DNA from: Weissella confusa
GTDB taxonomy: Bacteria; Bacillota; Bacilli; Lactobacillales; Lactobacillaceae
Direction of reading: 5' to 3'
Assembly: GCA_041871065.1 (NCBI GenBank)
Contig: CP168942.1
Span: 1,396,501 to 1,460,500, forward strand
Length of the DNA: 64,000 bases
Part shown: positions 1 through 9,620 of the stretch, piece by piece
How the letters are laid out: every line of letters begins with the position of its first letter
How positions within the stretch are numbered: the stretch's first letter is position 1
The notes under the pieces: generated by a model
Told to the model about the DNA's origin: nothing
Seen by the model: only the letters and a program-made list of their open reading frames with translations
The model's database searches: none
Translations under genes and position numbers: made by a program

Positions 1-258
1 ACGCAAAGCTGACATCGCCGTCTTCACCATGAAGTCACCCAATGAATTGTGTGGCTTGTGAATTCCAGGCGTGTCCATGAACACAATTTGACCTTCATCA
101 GTTGTGTAAATTCCTTGGATCTTGTTACGTGTCGTTTGTGCCTTTGGTGACATGATGGCAATCTTTTCACCAATCATCTTGTTCAAAAGCGTTGACTTAC
201 CAACGTTTGGACGACCAACTAGGGCAACGAAACCTGACTTAAATCCTTGTTCACTCAT
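1..258 (-). CDS. era: GTPase Era, N-terminal part (cut by window edge)
   Basis: Era is a Ras-like GTPase with a C-terminal KH domain that binds the 3' end of 16S rRNA and helps 30S assembly. Only the first 86 residues lie in the window; the gene continues off the left edge. The G1/P-loop GRPNVGKST is at residues 15-23 and the G3 motif DTPG at 62-65, followed by IHKPHN, which is typical of Era. The KH domain is outside the window. The ATG at 258 gives the usual [20 protein letters not shown] Era N-terminus. It lies about 50 bp downstream of dgkA in the conserved Firmicutes order ybeY-dgkA-era, so co-transcription is likely. Confidence 0.95.
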   Translation of the reverse strand, partial: MSEQGFKSGFVALVGRPNVGKSTLLNKMIGEKIAIMSPKAQTTRNKIQGIYTTDEGQIVFMDTPGIHKPHNSLGDFMVKTAMSALR

Positions 259-310
259 GTATATTATTCTCTATTCTTTCTATAATCCACGCATCGCGCG
301 TACAACTAAC

Positions 311-739
311 TTATTTAATAATCATCTGCAAATTTGGCAAGATGTATGGTTGGAAAATCAAAACACCAATCACAATGGCAAACGCCACCGCCGCCAAAAC
401 GGCACCAGACGCCACGTCCTTCGCCACCTTAGCCAGCAGGTGATATTGTTCACCCACAATCAAATCAACAATTGCTTCGACCATGGTATTCACGAACTCA
501 GCCATGATAACCGTAAAGACGGCAACTGAAATCCACAACCAATCTGAACGTCCTAGTTTAACATAGATGCCGACAAGTAAGACTACAATCGCCGCAACAA
601 TATGAAAACGCATGTTTCGTTCACGAACCAAAAGTTGACCAATACCTTCTAAGGCATGTCCAAGGGCTTGGAGGAAGTGCGTATTTTTCTCAATTTGTGG
701 CTCTTGTGTAGCAGCCTTTTTCTTATCGTGTAAGTCCAT
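311..739 (-). CDS. dgkA: Diacylglycerol/undecaprenol kinase family protein
   Basis: Small integral-membrane lipid kinase of the DgkA family. In Gram-positives these mostly phosphorylate undecaprenol, recycling the lipid carrier for cell-wall synthesis. The protein is 142 residues, with a roughly 30-residue hydrophilic head and then three membrane helices (about 49-64, 70-92 and 117-138). The family signature EFVNTMVEAIVDLI is at about 81-94, and the downstream KVAKD-SGAVL motif places the catalytic acidic and lysine residues at the membrane edge. The start overlaps the 3' end of ybeY by 17 bp, so translation is probably coupled. The YbeY-DgkA-Era neighbourhood is conserved in Firmicutes. Whether it acts on undecaprenol or diacylglycerol cannot be told from sequence. 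Confidence 0.9.
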   Translation of the reverse strand: MDLHDKKKAATQEPQIEKNTHFLQALGHALEGIGQLLVRERNMRFHIVAAIVVLLVGIYVKLGRSDWLWISVAVFTVIMAEFVNTMVEAIVDLIVGEQYHLLAKVAKDVASGAVLAAVAFAIVIGVLIFQPYILPNLQMIIK

Positions 740-1205
740 AACTATCTAAAATCTCACGTTGCAAATCAAACATAATCTTTTCGTCTTCATCACTGCGCAT
801 GTGGTCGTAACCATTCAAGTGCAAGAAGCCGTGGACAACCAAGAAGCCTAGTTCACGCTCATATGAGTGTTCCAGGTATTCCGCTTGCTCACCAATCTTA
901 TCGACAGAAACGATAATGTCACCAATGTTCTTAGCCAAATCTTCGGCCATCTCTTCATCCATCATCAATGGCAAATCATCACCATCTTCTTCAATGGCAA
1001 ATGAAATGACATCAGTTGGCTTATCCAAACCACGGTATTCGCGGTTGTAACGTTGAATTTCATCATTGTTTACGAACGTTACTGACATTTCAGTATCAGC
1101 TGGCAACTTCATATACTCACCAGCGTAGTCCAAAACCTTTTCAACGAGTTCAATTTGCTCAGCGGGAACGCCGGGCTTTGATTGGTCAATAATTGCCAAA
1201 TCCAT
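723..1205 (-). CDS. ybeY: Endoribonuclease YbeY (rRNA maturation)
   Basis: Metal-dependent endoribonuclease needed for 16S rRNA 3'-end maturation and 70S quality control. The zinc-binding motif H-x3-H-x5-H is seen as HGFLHLNGYDH with His125, His129 and His135. The family motif RxxxxPTDVISF is at about 58-69. I chose the ATG at 1205 (160 aa, MDLAIIDQ). The frame stays open a further 48 codons upstream, but that stretch is lysine-rich shadow sequence of the phoH 3' end. phoH ends only 4 bp upstream at 1210, so the two are co-transcribed. Confidence 0.93.
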   Translation of the reverse strand: MDLAIIDQSKPGVPAEQIELVEKVLDYAGEYMKLPADTEMSVTFVNNDEIQRYNREYRGLDKPTDVISFAIEEDGDDLPLMMDEEMAEDLAKNIGDIIVSVDKIGEQAEYLEHSYERELGFLVVHGFLHLNGYDHMRSDEDEKIMFDLQREILDSYGLTR

Positions 1206-1209
1206 AATC

Positions 1210-2208
1210 TTAATCCTTCTTCTCTTTTGCTTCTTTTGCCTTTTCTTGCGCTGCATCAAAGGCGTCATACGCATTAATAATCGCTCCGACAACTGGGTGA
1301 CGCACAACGTCATCTGCCGCGAACTCAATAAATTCGATATGTGACACATTTACCAACACACGACGGGCTTGAATCAAACCTGAACGCACCTTACTTGGCA
1401 AATCAATTTGTGACACGTCACCGTTAACCACCATGTGTGATCCGAATCCCAAACGGGTTAGGAACATCTTCATTTGTTGTGGTGTTGTATTTTGTGCTTC
1501 ATCCAAGATGATAAAGGCATTATCCAACGTACGACCACGCATGTAGGCCAATGGTGCAATTTCAATCGTACCACGATCCATCAAACGCTCCGTGTGCTCG
1601 GCACCTAGAATAGCATGCAACGCATCATAAATTGGTCGTAGGTAAGGATCGACCTTTTCCTTCAAATCACCAGGCAAGAAACCAAGGCTTTCACCAGCTT
1701 CAACAGCCGGACGAGTAATGATAATCTTCTCCACATCACCGCGCTTCAAAGCAGCCACGGCCATGACAACAGCCAAATACGTCTTTCCAGTACCAGCTGG
1801 TCCAATGCCAAACGTAATATCATTATTGCGAATGGCTTGGATATAGCGACGTTGACCGTAGTTCTTAACACGAACTGGGTGTCCCTTGGCATCACGAATC
1901 AACGTTTCCGTGTACATGTCGCCAAAGTATTCCAACGTACCACGCTCTGACATCTTCATCGCTGATACGATATCAGTCGCGTTTAGCTTCACACCCTTTT
2001 TAATCAAAGCGGCCAATTCAGCGACAATCGCTTCAGCAGCATCTACCGCTTCAGCTTCACCCTTAATCGTTAGTTGGTCCCCAAACACAGACAATGCAAC
2101 CTGCATGCCTTCTTCAATTAACTTCAAATTACTGTCTTGTGCGCCGACCAAACCAATTTCTTGCTCAGCATTTTCAAAACGATAAACTTTTTCAACTTGT
2201 GCTGCCAA
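1210..2208 (-). CDS. phoH: PhoH-like ATPase
   Basis: Cytosolic P-loop ATPase of the PhoH/YbeZ family, found beside ybeY and thought to act with it in RNA metabolism. Walker A is GPAGTGKT and Walker B is FIILDEAQN. An N-terminal KH-like segment precedes the ATPase core. No ATG fits the family N-terminus. I chose the TTG at 2208 because an AGAGGG ribosome site lies about 8 bp upstream and the product then begins LAAQVEKVYRFEN (332 aa). An upstream ATG at 2295 would add 29 basic, non-conserved residues. It forms an operon with ybeY, 4 bp downstream. Confidence 0.9.
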   Translation of the reverse strand: MAAQVEKVYRFENAEQEIGLVGAQDSNLKLIEEGMQVALSVFGDQLTIKGEAEAVDAAEAIVAELAALIKKGVKLNATDIVSAMKMSERGTLEYFGDMYTETLIRDAKGHPVRVKNYGQRRYIQAIRNNDITFGIGPAGTGKTYLAVVMAVAALKRGDVEKIIITRPAVEAGESLGFLPGDLKEKVDPYLRPIYDALHAILGAEHTERLMDRGTIEIAPLAYMRGRTLDNAFIILDEAQNTTPQQMKMFLTRLGFGSHMVVNGDVSQIDLPSKVRSGLIQARRVLVNVSHIEFIEFAADDVVRHPVVGAIINAYDAFDAAQEKAKEAKEKKD

Positions 2209-2272
2209 AAATGTAATCCCTCTAATTCGAATTATTCTCTTACGGTTACTATTATACCGCAAATATATATGT

Positions 2273-2290
2273 ATCGGGGGTATCCCCCGT
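2273..2290. other. GC-rich stem-loop between yqeY and phoH
   Basis: A CGGGGG / CCCCCG inverted repeat (2275-2280 with 2284-2289) with a 3-base loop sits in the 100 bp between the yqeY stop and the phoH start. There is no long T-run on the minus strand, so it is more likely an attenuator or mRNA-processing hairpin than a full terminator. Its function is inferred. Confidence 0.4.
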
Positions 2291-2308
2291 ATCATAGTTC
2301 GACCTTAA

Positions 2309-2752
2309 TTAGCCCAACAATGATTGAACAGTTTGGTTAACCAACTTACCGTCAGCCTTACCCTTAACCTTAGGCATCAAAGCGCCCATTACCTTACCCA
2401 AATCAGCCTTTGATGATGCACCGACTTCAGCAATCGTTTCCTTAACAACGGCAACGACTTCTTCTTCAGACATTTGCTCAGGCATGTAACGCTTCAAAAC
2501 GTCGATTTGACCTTGGATTTCTTCTGCCAAATCTTCACGATCAGCATCCTTGTATGATTCCAACTCTTCGACACGTTGCTTCATCTCACGTGACAAAACA
2601 GCCAATTCTTCGTCAGCAGTCAAGTCGTGACCCAACTTGATTTGCTCGTTAGAAACTGAAGACTTGACCATACGAACAACGCCCAAAGTAACCTTGTCCT
2701 TAGCCTTCATAGCTTCCTTCATGTCGTTAGTCAATTGTTCCAACAAACTCAT
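2309..2752 (-). CDS. yqeY: GatB/YqeY domain-containing protein
   Basis: Small helical protein homologous to the tail domain of GatB, the amidotransferase subunit that recognises misacylated tRNA. Free-standing YqeY is often encoded next to rpsU, and its exact role is unsettled. It has 147 residues, with an N-terminal helical part ([14 protein letters not shown]) and the typical ending [29 protein letters not shown] split across the last 35 residues. I chose the second ATG (2752) because AAGGAG lies 9 bp before it but only 3 bp before the first ATG at 2758. Confidence 0.92.
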   Translation of the reverse strand: MSLLEQLTNDMKEAMKAKDKVTLGVVRMVKSSVSNEQIKLGHDLTADEELAVLSREMKQRVEELESYKDADREDLAEEIQGQIDVLKRYMPEQMSEEEVVAVVKETIAEVGASSKADLGKVMGALMPKVKGKADGKLVNQTVQSLLG

Positions 2753-2826
2753 AATCATAATCTCCTTTAATTACTTGAATATAAAACAAAACCGGACCAC
2801 CAGCAGGTAGCCCGGCAAGAGTCGAA

Positions 2827-3012
2827 TTAACGGCTCTTCTTGTTCTTGCGCTTACGAGCGGCCTCAGCCTTCAACTTACGTTGTACTGATGGCTTGATGT
2901 AGAACTCACGCTTACGGTACTCTTGCAAGGTACCATCCTTTGATACACCACGCTTGAAGCGACGGAGAGCATCATCAAGAGACTCATTCTTACGAACAAC
3001 AGTCTTTGCCAT
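2827..3012 (-). CDS. rpsU: 30S ribosomal protein S21
   Basis: Small basic protein of the 30S platform, needed for mRNA binding in initiation. At 61 residues it has the family's usual length. It shows the conserved [12 protein letters not shown] segment at 10-21 and an Arg/Lys-rich tail. A strong GGGAGGG ribosome site precedes the ATG. It is the first gene of the leftward rpsU-yqeY-phoH-ybeY-dgkA-era block, with its own promoter upstream. Confidence 0.97.
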   Translation of the reverse strand: MAKTVVRKNESLDDALRRFKRGVSKDGTLQEYRKREFYIKPSVQRKLKAEAARKRKNKKSR

Positions 3013-3081
3013 AATGTTTACCCTCCCTTCCCGTGTGAAGTTTCCAACTTTTATATATGTCGCACACTTTTGTTCTTTAAT

Positions 3082-3109
3082 AGTTTACCAGAATTGAACC
3101 TGTTGTCAA
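3082..3109 (-). promoter_or_regulatory. Promoter of rpsU operon
   Basis: On the minus strand a perfect -35 TTGACA (3109-3104) is followed after 16 bp by TAAACT (3087-3082), about 70 bp before rpsU. This is the only strong sigma-A-like site in the gap and probably drives the whole block. Confidence 0.6.
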
Positions 3110-3207
3110 CGCTTTATACAAAACTGCTGACGATTTGTTATCACTCTTCACCTAGTCACACCTAAAATGTTTGTCCCTAAGCTTTTTGTACCTAACAAAC
3201 CGTTAGA

Positions 3208-4089
3208 TTACAACTTTGGCTCGTAGAAACGACCGAACGTGCGATCGATGCGCCAAAGTGATGCCCAAGCCTGTGGGTCAACTTCGTAAATCGCATCACG
3301 CAGGTCATATTGTTCATACATTGAGATAACGGTGAACAAGACTTCCTTGTGGTGGTGGTTATACCCACCCTCAGCGTGGTGCACAATCGTAATACCACGA
3401 CGGATATCACGTTGAATGGCCTCGATAACCAAATCAGGCTTTTCTGTCACAATCATCACTTGCATCTTTTGTTGACGTGTATAAACCAAATCAATGACGC
3501 GGGCGTTGATAACCAGACCAATACCGGTATACAACGCATATTGTGGACCAAACAAGAATCCTGATGCTAATAAGATAAAGAAGTTAAACGTTAAGTTCAC
3601 CGCTCCCATCTTCATGCCAGTCTTGCGACGAACCAGAATACCAATAATATCCAACCCACCAGTTGAGAGCCCGTTTCGTAGAGCCAACCCGGTTCCAAAT
3701 CCGTTGACAGCACCACCGAAGATGGCCATGACAAGTGGATCGTGCGTCCATAATTGCTCCGGTTGCGAAACCAAACGCATCGCAATTGCGGCCAGCAACA
3801 AAGCCAACGCCGTAAACATCGCAAATCGCTTACCAATCGCACGGTAGGCGGTAATCATTAGTGGTACGTTAATCAGCACCAGTAAGACACCAACTGGCAC
3901 ATGCCATCCCACAAAGCGTTCCAGCAATGTGTTCAGCAACTGGGCTAGTCCTGTAAATCCAGAAGAATAAATGTGTCCGGGTGTCCAAAAAAAGTTCAAC
4001 GCAATCGCTGAAGCAACTGCGTATACCATCGCACTACCGATGCGACTTGAGTACTGGTGTCGATTAAAATACTGTTCTATCTGGTCCAT
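3208..4089 (-). CDS. YitT family membrane protein (DUF161/DUF2179)
   Basis: Integral membrane protein of the YitT family, of unknown molecular function. At 293 residues it matches the family length. Five to six hydrophobic helices lie in residues 15-195, including the signature GLSTGGLDIIG at about 140-150. A C-terminal soluble DUF2179 domain follows (about 205-290, VMIVTEKPDLVIEAIQ then GYNHHHKEVLFTVIS). The gene stands alone, with a bidirectional terminator hairpin near its 5' side. It could be a transporter or sensor; the sequence gives no substrate. Confidence 0.9.
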   Translation of the reverse strand: MDQIEQYFNRHQYSSRIGSAMVYAVASAIALNFFWTPGHIYSSGFTGLAQLLNTLLERFVGWHVPVGVLLVLINVPLMITAYRAIGKRFAMFTALALLLAAIAMRLVSQPEQLWTHDPLVMAIFGGAVNGFGTGLALRNGLSTGGLDIIGILVRRKTGMKMGAVNLTFNFFILLASGFLFGPQYALYTGIGLVINARVIDLVYTRQQKMQVMIVTEKPDLVIEAIQRDIRRGITIVHHAEGGYNHHHKEVLFTVISMYEQYDLRDAIYEVDPQAWASLWRIDRTFGRFYEPKL

Positions 4090-4148
4090 TTTCTCGCTTC
4101 TTTCAATTTGTACTTTATGATTTTAGCACGAAAACGCCCATAAAAATA

Positions 4149-4180
4149 AAAAACTTACGGACCAACGCCCGTAAGTTTTT
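4149..4180 (-). terminator. Rho-independent terminator of the repeat-protein gene
   Basis: The inverted repeat AAAAACTTACGG / CCGTAAGTTTTT has an 8-base loop. On the minus strand it ends in a T-run and lies 13 bp past the end of the surface-protein remnant. Placed here, it shows that transcription continues across the in-frame stop at 4565. Confidence 0.8.
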
Positions 4181-4192
4181 GTCATGCTTTAA

Positions 4193-4552
4193 TTATCGTG
4201 TCTCGTTTTCTTCGTCACGCTCTTCACGACGACGACGGAAGAATGCGAACAAGAAGCCAAGGATTGCTCCCGCCACCATCGTGAACCATTCAGATCCAAC
4301 GCCGGCTTGTTCCAACTTCAATGCATTAGAACGCTTGGCATCCTCAGAAACAATCATGTCGTGAATCAAGTCACGCCCAGCACTTGAACTTGCAAGACGT
4401 GCTTGGTTGCTGTTTGATGATGCTTGGCTAAGCGTTGGTTGATTTGATGACGCATAGCTACCGATGAACGTGGTTGCATCATCACCAAATACCGCTGTAC
4501 GTGCAGTTGTGTTAGCACCCGCTGAAACCAATCTTGGTGTTTCGTTAGTCAC
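4193..4552 (-). pseudogene. C-terminal anchor part of the upstream repeat protein, detached by an in-frame TAA
   Basis: These codons are in the same frame as the repeat protein ending at 4565, with only a TAA and four sense codons between. The segment has a Ser/Asn/Ala-rich spacer, then a membrane helix (about 92-107, WFTMVAGAILGFLFAFF) and a charged tail RRRREERDEE, as expected for a surface-protein C-terminus. The only usable start (GTG at 4552) has no ribosome site. I read it as the original C-terminus of the 555-residue protein, now unexpressed or made only by readthrough. No canonical LPxTG precedes the helix; LEQAG is the nearest look-alike. Confidence 0.65.
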
Positions 4553-4564
4553 GAGGCCAGTTTG

Positions 4565-6232
4565 TTACTCATCAGGCGTCGTAACGGCTGACGCGCTTGA
4601 ATCATCCGACGTATTTACTTCATTTGAATCGTTTGCGTTGTTTTGATCATCAACAACCGGTGCATCTGGATTGGTGACGTTTGTATCACCTTCACCTGAC
4701 ACAACTGGCGCTGCGATATCGCCTGTATCTGGCTTACCACCTTCAGTGTTCCCATCAATTGTTTGTTGACCATTGTCGGGTGTACTTGGTGCTGGAACAG
4801 CCCCATAACCTGGCTCAGTAGGTGCTAGGATATCACCGGTATCTGGCGTGCTTGGTGCTGAAATATTTCCAGTATCGCCCTTGCCACCTTCGGTATTACC
4901 ATCGATGTTGATATTTCCGGTGTCACCCTTACCGTCTTCTGTATCACCATTGATTGTTTGGTCACCTTGGTCTGGTGTGCTTGGTGCTAGAATGTCGCCA
5001 GTGTCTGGGTTACTTGGCGCTGAAATGTCACCAGTGTCGGCCTTACCACCCTCGGTATTACCATCAATGTTGATGTTTCCCGTGTCACCTTTGCCACCTT
5101 CAGTATCACCGTTGATGGTTTGGTCACCTTGGTCTGGTGTGCTTGGCGCTAGGATATCACCGGTGTCCGGATCGCTTGGCGCTGAAATATTTCCAGTATC
5201 TCCCTTGCCACCTTCAGTATTACCATCAATATTAATGTCACCCGTGTCGCCCTTACCACCTACTGTGTTCCCATCAATCGTTTGGTCACCTTGGTCTGGT
5301 GTGCTTGGTGCTAGGATATCGCCGGTGTCTGGTGTACTTGGCGCTGAAATGTTCCCCGTATCTGCCTTGCCACCTTCAGTATTACCATCAATGTTGATGT
5401 CACCAGTGTCACCCTTACCACCTACTGTGTTTCCATCAATCGTTTGGTCACCTTGGTCTGGCTTTCCACCTACTGTGTTTCCGTCGATGTTGATATCCCC
5501 GGTATCACCCTTACCACCAACAGTATTCCCGTCAATGTTGATGTCGCCAGTGTCGCCCTTGCCGCCTACTGTGTTCCCGTCAATCGTTACATCCCCAGTG
5601 TCAGGCGTTTGCAATGGCACGCTTGGCAATGTCGTCCAATCAGAAAAATTAGGGGCATCGATAGGTCCCGTCGTCCAGCCAGTTTCTGGATCTTCTGGCT
5701 TAGGCGCCTCCGGGTCCTCAGGCGTAGCTGGGCGCTCGCCTTGTTGAATACCCACGTACATTCCTTGCGCACCATACCAAGATTCTGATTGATCGCCGCT
5801 TGCGCTCACTTGGTACAACACTTGGAATTGAATGTCGTAGACACTGTTAAACTTAACAACGATTTGCGCAGTCGAACCGACGCTAAGCAAGCGGCTACTC
5901 TTGAAAGTTAAGTAGCCATCAAATTGTTGGCCGTTAACTGAAATACTTCCAGGGTGCCAATCCATGGCCTTTTGTCCATTAATCATGAAGCCCGCTTCAC
6001 GAATAATCTCAGTGCGAACATCGGCATCCCCGAGCTTTGCATTCAAAGCATCCATATCTGTCGTGTACAACGGTGAGTTCCATGTCACCTTAGTTGCGTT
6101 GTCCAAAGTGGTTGATGCCGTGTGACTATTATCAGTCAAATAAACATCATCAGAACCGTAGGCAGTCCCTGCCACAGTCATCATTCCTAGAACAACAGCT
6201 GAAGATAATGCTAATTTACGCCAATTCAACAT
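4565..6232 (-). CDS. Secreted Gly/Asp-rich repeat protein, anchor-less
   Basis: Not a family I recognise by name. Residues 1-27 form a signal peptide (basic NWRKLA, hydrophobic core, cleavage near TAYG-SDD). Residues 28-170 look like a folded secreted domain. From about 200 to the end it consists of 16-residue units of the type GDTGDINIDGNTVGGK, alternating with 11-residue units PDTGDILAPST, giving a 54-residue super-repeat seen three to four times. The ATG at 6232 has GGGG 9 bp upstream. The frame ends TTPDE-TAA and continues in frame into a membrane-anchor segment (4193-4564), so the present product would be released rather than anchored. A C-to-T change (CAA to TAA) would explain the stop. 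A sequencing error cannot be excluded. Confidence 0.8.
   Translation of the reverse strand: MLNWRKLALSSAVVLGMMTVAGTAYGSDDVYLTDNSHTASTTLDNATKVTWNSPLYTTDMDALNAKLGDADVRTEIIREAGFMINGQKAMDWHPGSISVNGQQFDGYLTFKSSRLLSVGSTAQIVVKFNSVYDIQFQVLYQVSASGDQSESWYGAQGMYVGIQQGERPATPEDPEAPKPEDPETGWTTGPIDAPNFSDWTTLPSVPLQTPDTGDVTIDGNTVGGKGDTGDINIDGNTVGGKGDTGDINIDGNTVGGKPDQGDQTIDGNTVGGKGDTGDINIDGNTEGGKADTGNISAPSTPDTGDILAPSTPDQGDQTIDGNTVGGKGDTGDINIDGNTEGGKGDTGNISAPSDPDTGDILAPSTPDQGDQTINGDTEGGKGDTGNINIDGNTEGGKADTGDISAPSNPDTGDILAPSTPDQGDQTINGDTEDGKGDTGNINIDGNTEGGKGDTGNISAPSTPDTGDILAPTEPGYGAVPAPSTPDNGQQTIDGNTEGGKPDTGDIAAPVVSGEGDTNVTNPDAPVVDDQNNANDSNEVNTSDDSSASAVTTPDE
4735..5600 (-). repeat. In-frame 48-bp/33-bp tandem repeats
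   Basis: Coding tandem repeats of 48 bp (16 aa, GDTGDINIDGNTVGGK type) are mixed with 33-bp units (11 aa, PDTGDILAPST type), both multiples of three, inside the secreted repeat protein. Copies differ mostly at synonymous positions and at V/E, D/N and A/G exchanges. Such arrays change length by slippage or recombination and are prone to assembly collapse. Confidence 0.85.
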
Positions 6233-6412
6233 GTCACAATTCCCCAAATTTCTTTAATCCAAATTCTCTAACAAAAGATACTTACTTATCTTTATCACTA
6301 ACAAAAAAGTATAAGGAGGATTTATGAACAAAATGTGAAATACGACGAATTCAGCTGTGCTATTTTTGCAACAAAATAACTTACTATTAATAGGAAAATC
6401 GATTGACAAACC

Positions 6413-6450
6413 AAAAAAGAGCGAGCTTACAGAAAACTGCAAACTCGCTC
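6413..6450 (-). terminator. Terminator of the hisS-aspS operon
   Basis: On the minus strand GAGCGAG...CTCGCTC (6450-6444 with 6425-6419) has a second inner pairing and is followed by TTTTTT, 13 bp after the aspS stop. Confidence 0.8.
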
Positions 6451-6462
6451 AATTAAAAACAA

Positions 6463-8268
6463 TTATTCTTCTGACATGTTTGGTGCTTCAATGTCGGCGT
6501 ATACAGGCGCCGTCAAGCCCAAGTCATCAACGATTTGTGCCTTGGCAACAGGTGTTGGTGCTTCTGTCATTGGCTCAGTAGCCTTTGAGTTCTTAGGGAA
6601 CGCAATCACTTCACGGATGTTGTCACGTCCAGCCAACAACATAGCCAAACGATCCAATCCTAGAGCGATTCCACCCATTGGAGGGAAGCCGTATTCCATA
6701 CCTTCAAGCAAGAAGCCGAATGCATCGTGCGCTGCTTCCTTAGTGAAGCCAAGCGCTGACAACATCTTCTCTTGGATGTCCATACGGTGAATACGGATTG
6801 AACCTGAACCCAACTCGTATCCGTTCAAAACAAGGTCGTATGATTGGGCGTGTGCTTGGTGAGCACCTTCCGTCGTCTCCAACAATGGCAAATCTTCTTC
6901 GTTTGGCATTGTGAATGGGTGGTGTGCCGCAATCCAACGATCTTCTTCAGCTTGGTGCTCAAACAATGGCCAGTTAACAACCCAAGCGAAAGCCCACTTA
7001 CTGTTGTCAATCAAGTCCATTTCCTTAGCCGTCATACGACGCAAAGCATCCAACGTTGCTGAAACAACGCCTTCTGAATCAGCCGCGAACAGAATCAAGT
7101 CGCCAGCCTTAGCTTCAGTTTGGGCCAACAAGTCGTCACCCTTCGTCGTCAAGAACTTAGCGATTGGTCCAGTGATACCTTCATCAGTCACCTTCAACCA
7201 AGCCAATCCCTTGGCACCGAAACGCTCGATGTATTGAGCCATCTTATCAATGTCCTTACGTGAGTAGTGATCAGCACCACCAGGTACAACGATTGCCTTT
7301 ACTTGGCCACCGTTATTAACCGCGTTAGCAAAGACACCGAATTCTGAATCAGCCATCAACTCTGACAAATCTTGCAATTCCATGCCGAAACGCATGTCAG
7401 GCTTGTCAGTTCCGAAACGCTTGATTGAATCAGCGTAATCCAACACTGGAATTTGAGCCGTATCCAAATCAACATCAACTGTCTTCTTCATGATAGCGGC
7501 AACCCATTCGTTAACCAATGCCATGATTTCGTCTTGCGTCATGAATGACGTTTCAACGTCCAGTTGCGTAAATTCTGGTTGACGGTCACCACGCAAATCT
7601 TCGTCACGGAAGGCACGGGCAACTTGGTAGTAACGGTCAAAGCCGGCACCCATCAACAATTGCTTAAACAATTGTGGTGATTGTGGCAAAGCGTAGAATG
7701 AACCAGGGTAAACACGTGATGGCACTAGGTAATCACGGGCTCCTTCTGGCGTTGACTTAGCCAAGTATGGCGTCTCAATATCAATAAAGCCGTTTGCATC
7801 CAAGAATTCGTGCGTTGCAGCCGTAATCTTTGAACGGATACGCAAGTTCTTTTGCATCTCAGGACGACGCAAATCCAAGTAACGGTACTTCAAACGCAAT
7901 TCGTCTGAAACGTTGATGTCGTCTTCAATGTAGAATGGCGTCGTCTTAGCTTCTGACAAAATCGTTGCCTTGGCAACTTGCACTTCAATCTTACCTGACT
8001 TCAAGTTATCGTTAACCGCACCTTCAGCACGTGAACGAACAACACCTTCAACTTCGATAACGAATTCTGAACGCATCTTTTCAGCAACTGCCAAAGCATC
8101 TGCGCCAAATTCTTCTGAGAAGGCCAATTGCACAATACCTTCACGGTCACGCAAATCAACGAAAATCAAACCACCCAAGTCACGGCGCTTTTGCACCCAT
8201 CCTTGTAGCGTGACAGTTTGATCAAGGTAGGCTTCATCAATCAAGCCAGCATAGTTAGTACGCTTCAT
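6463..8268 (-). CDS. aspS: Aspartate--tRNA ligase
   Basis: Class II aminoacyl-tRNA synthetase that charges tRNA-Asp in the cytosol. At 601 residues it has the bacterial-type length, with an N-terminal OB-fold anticodon domain (about 1-110), class II motif 2 ([18 protein letters not shown] at about 218-235), an inserted GAD domain (about 300-420), and motif 3 ([14 protein letters not shown] near 530). The start lies 2 bp after the hisS stop, so the two form one operon under the T-box upstream of hisS. Whether it is discriminating or also charges tRNA-Asn was not determined; no gatCAB is in view. Confidence 0.97.
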   Translation of the reverse strand: MKRTNYAGLIDEAYLDQTVTLQGWVQKRRDLGGLIFVDLRDREGIVQLAFSEEFGADALAVAEKMRSEFVIEVEGVVRSRAEGAVNDNLKSGKIEVQVAKATILSEAKTTPFYIEDDINVSDELRLKYRYLDLRRPEMQKNLRIRSKITAATHEFLDANGFIDIETPYLAKSTPEGARDYLVPSRVYPGSFYALPQSPQLFKQLLMGAGFDRYYQVARAFRDEDLRGDRQPEFTQLDVETSFMTQDEIMALVNEWVAAIMKKTVDVDLDTAQIPVLDYADSIKRFGTDKPDMRFGMELQDLSELMADSEFGVFANAVNNGGQVKAIVVPGGADHYSRKDIDKMAQYIERFGAKGLAWLKVTDEGITGPIAKFLTTKGDDLLAQTEAKAGDLILFAADSEGVVSATLDALRRMTAKEMDLIDNSKWAFAWVVNWPLFEHQAEEDRWIAAHHPFTMPNEEDLPLLETTEGAHQAHAQSYDLVLNGYELGSGSIRIHRMDIQEKMLSALGFTKEAAHDAFGFLLEGMEYGFPPMGGIALGLDRLAMLLAGRDNIREVIAFPKNSKATEPMTEAPTPVAKAQIVDDLGLTAPVYADIEAPNMSEE

Positions 8269-8270
8269 AA

Positions 8271-9584
8271 TTAGTTTTCCTCTTCTACGTCTTCTTCAAC
8301 TTCAATAAACTCTGGGAGACCCGTGTAAAGTTCAGCCAACTTTACCGTGATTTCTTCACCAGTCGTCATGTTCTTCAAGTTTGCCGTTTGCTCAGCCAAT
8401 TCACGTTCACCGATCGTAATGATGAAGCGTGCGCCCAGCTTGTCGGCTGTCTTAAATTGTGCCTTTAGCTTACGGTCTTGGTAATCGCGTTCTGCGCTGT
8501 AACCAAATGAACGCACTGCTTGAACCATTTGCATAGCTGCAACATCAGTGCCTTCACCCATGTTGGCAACGTAAACATCCAACGGTGCTTGTTCAGGCAA
8601 CGTTGCACCCTCTGCTTCAAGCAACAACATCAAACGCTCAAGACCGATTCCAAAGCCGACACCTGGCATTTCTGGTCCGCCAAATTCTTCAACCAAGCCG
8701 TTGTAACGACCACCACCAGTGATTGTCGTCCAACCGCGACCAAGGGCAGCTGATTGCGTCATCACTTCGAAAATCGTGTGGTTGTAGTAATCCAACCCAC
8801 GCACAACATTAGCGTCGACTTCGTAATCAATCCCCATTGCTTCAAGGTAGGCTTGAACCTTTTCCCAGTGCGCTTGGGCATCTTCCGTCAAGTAATCCAA
8901 GATTGATGGTGCATCTGCAACGATGGCTTGATCCTTTTCATCCTTAGAGTCCAAGACACGCAATGGGTTCTTCTCCAAACGCGTTTGTGAGTCAGCAGAC
9001 AACTCATCAAAGTGCGGCTTCAAGAAGTCGATCAAGGCATTACGGTAGTTTTCACGTGATTCCTTGTCACCCAAAGAGTTAATCTTAACCTTCAAGTTCG
9101 TCACACCCAATGTTTGGAACAAATCAACTGCCATTGCAATAACTTCAGCATCCAAAGCAGGTGAGTCTGAACCCAAAGCTTCCACACCGATTTGGTGGAA
9201 TTGACGCATACGACCGGCTTGTGGACGCTCGTAACGGAACATTGGTCCGATGTAGAACATCTTGTATGGCTTTTGGTGCTCAGGTCCAAACAACTTGTTC
9301 TCAACGAACGCACGAACAACACCGGCAGTACCTTCTGGACGCAAAGCGACGTGACGGTCACCCTTATCCTTGAAGTCATACATTTCCTTCGTCACAACGT
9401 CTGATGTATCACCAGCAGAACGGGCAAAAACATCAAAGCTTTCAAAAATTGGCGTACGTACTTCTGAGTATTGGTAGTCGCCGAACAAAAGGCGCGCCGT
9501 CTCTTCAACGTAGTGCCACTTCAATGATTCACCAGGGAGCAAATCAGCAGTTCCCTTTGGCTTTTGGAATGATTGCTTAGCCAT
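8271..9584 (-). CDS. hisS: Histidine--tRNA ligase
   Basis: Class II synthetase charging tRNA-His. The 437-residue protein has the N-terminal catalytic core with motif 2 ([17 protein letters not shown]), the histidine-specific motifs ([10 protein letters not shown] and [14 protein letters not shown]) and motif 3 [13 protein letters not shown], then a C-terminal anticodon-binding alpha/beta domain (about 335-420) and an acidic tail. I chose the ATG at 9584 ([11 protein letters not shown]), with AGAGG about 9 bp upstream, rather than the in-frame ATG six codons earlier. It is the first gene of hisS-aspS, 37 bp after the T-box terminator. Confidence 0.97.
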   Translation of the reverse strand: MAKQSFQKPKGTADLLPGESLKWHYVEETARLLFGDYQYSEVRTPIFESFDVFARSAGDTSDVVTKEMYDFKDKGDRHVALRPEGTAGVVRAFVENKLFGPEHQKPYKMFYIGPMFRYERPQAGRMRQFHQIGVEALGSDSPALDAEVIAMAVDLFQTLGVTNLKVKINSLGDKESRENYRNALIDFLKPHFDELSADSQTRLEKNPLRVLDSKDEKDQAIVADAPSILDYLTEDAQAHWEKVQAYLEAMGIDYEVDANVVRGLDYYNHTIFEVMTQSAALGRGWTTITGGGRYNGLVEEFGGPEMPGVGFGIGLERLMLLLEAEGATLPEQAPLDVYVANMGEGTDVAAMQMVQAVRSFGYSAERDYQDRKLKAQFKTADKLGARFIITIGERELAEQTANLKNMTTGEEITVKLAELYTGLPEFIEVEEDVEEEN

Positions 9585-9620
9585 GTTTAAAATTCCTCTC
9601 ATGTTTCCGATGGTGCAAAA

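Noticed and set aside
1206..1349. A longer YbeY starting at 1349
   Set aside because: The extra 48 residues overlap phoH, are Arg/Lys/Met-rich and unlike the family; the ATG at 1205 gives the normal YbeY length.
4735..5600. Possible CRISPR array from regularly repeated sequence
   Set aside because: The repeats are contiguous, in frame, multiples of three, and lack unique spacers; they encode protein.
4848..5747. A 299-codon open frame on the + strand with repeated Pro/Ser/Val-rich units
   Set aside because: It is the antisense of the in-frame repeats of the secreted protein. No ribosome site, signal or domain; the repeats keep stops out of this frame.
6311..6335. AAGGAGG followed by ATG AAC AAA ATG TGA on the + strand (a 4-codon frame)
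   Set aside because: A perfect ribosome site, but no + strand gene downstream that a leader peptide could control. Probably chance in an AT-rich gap.
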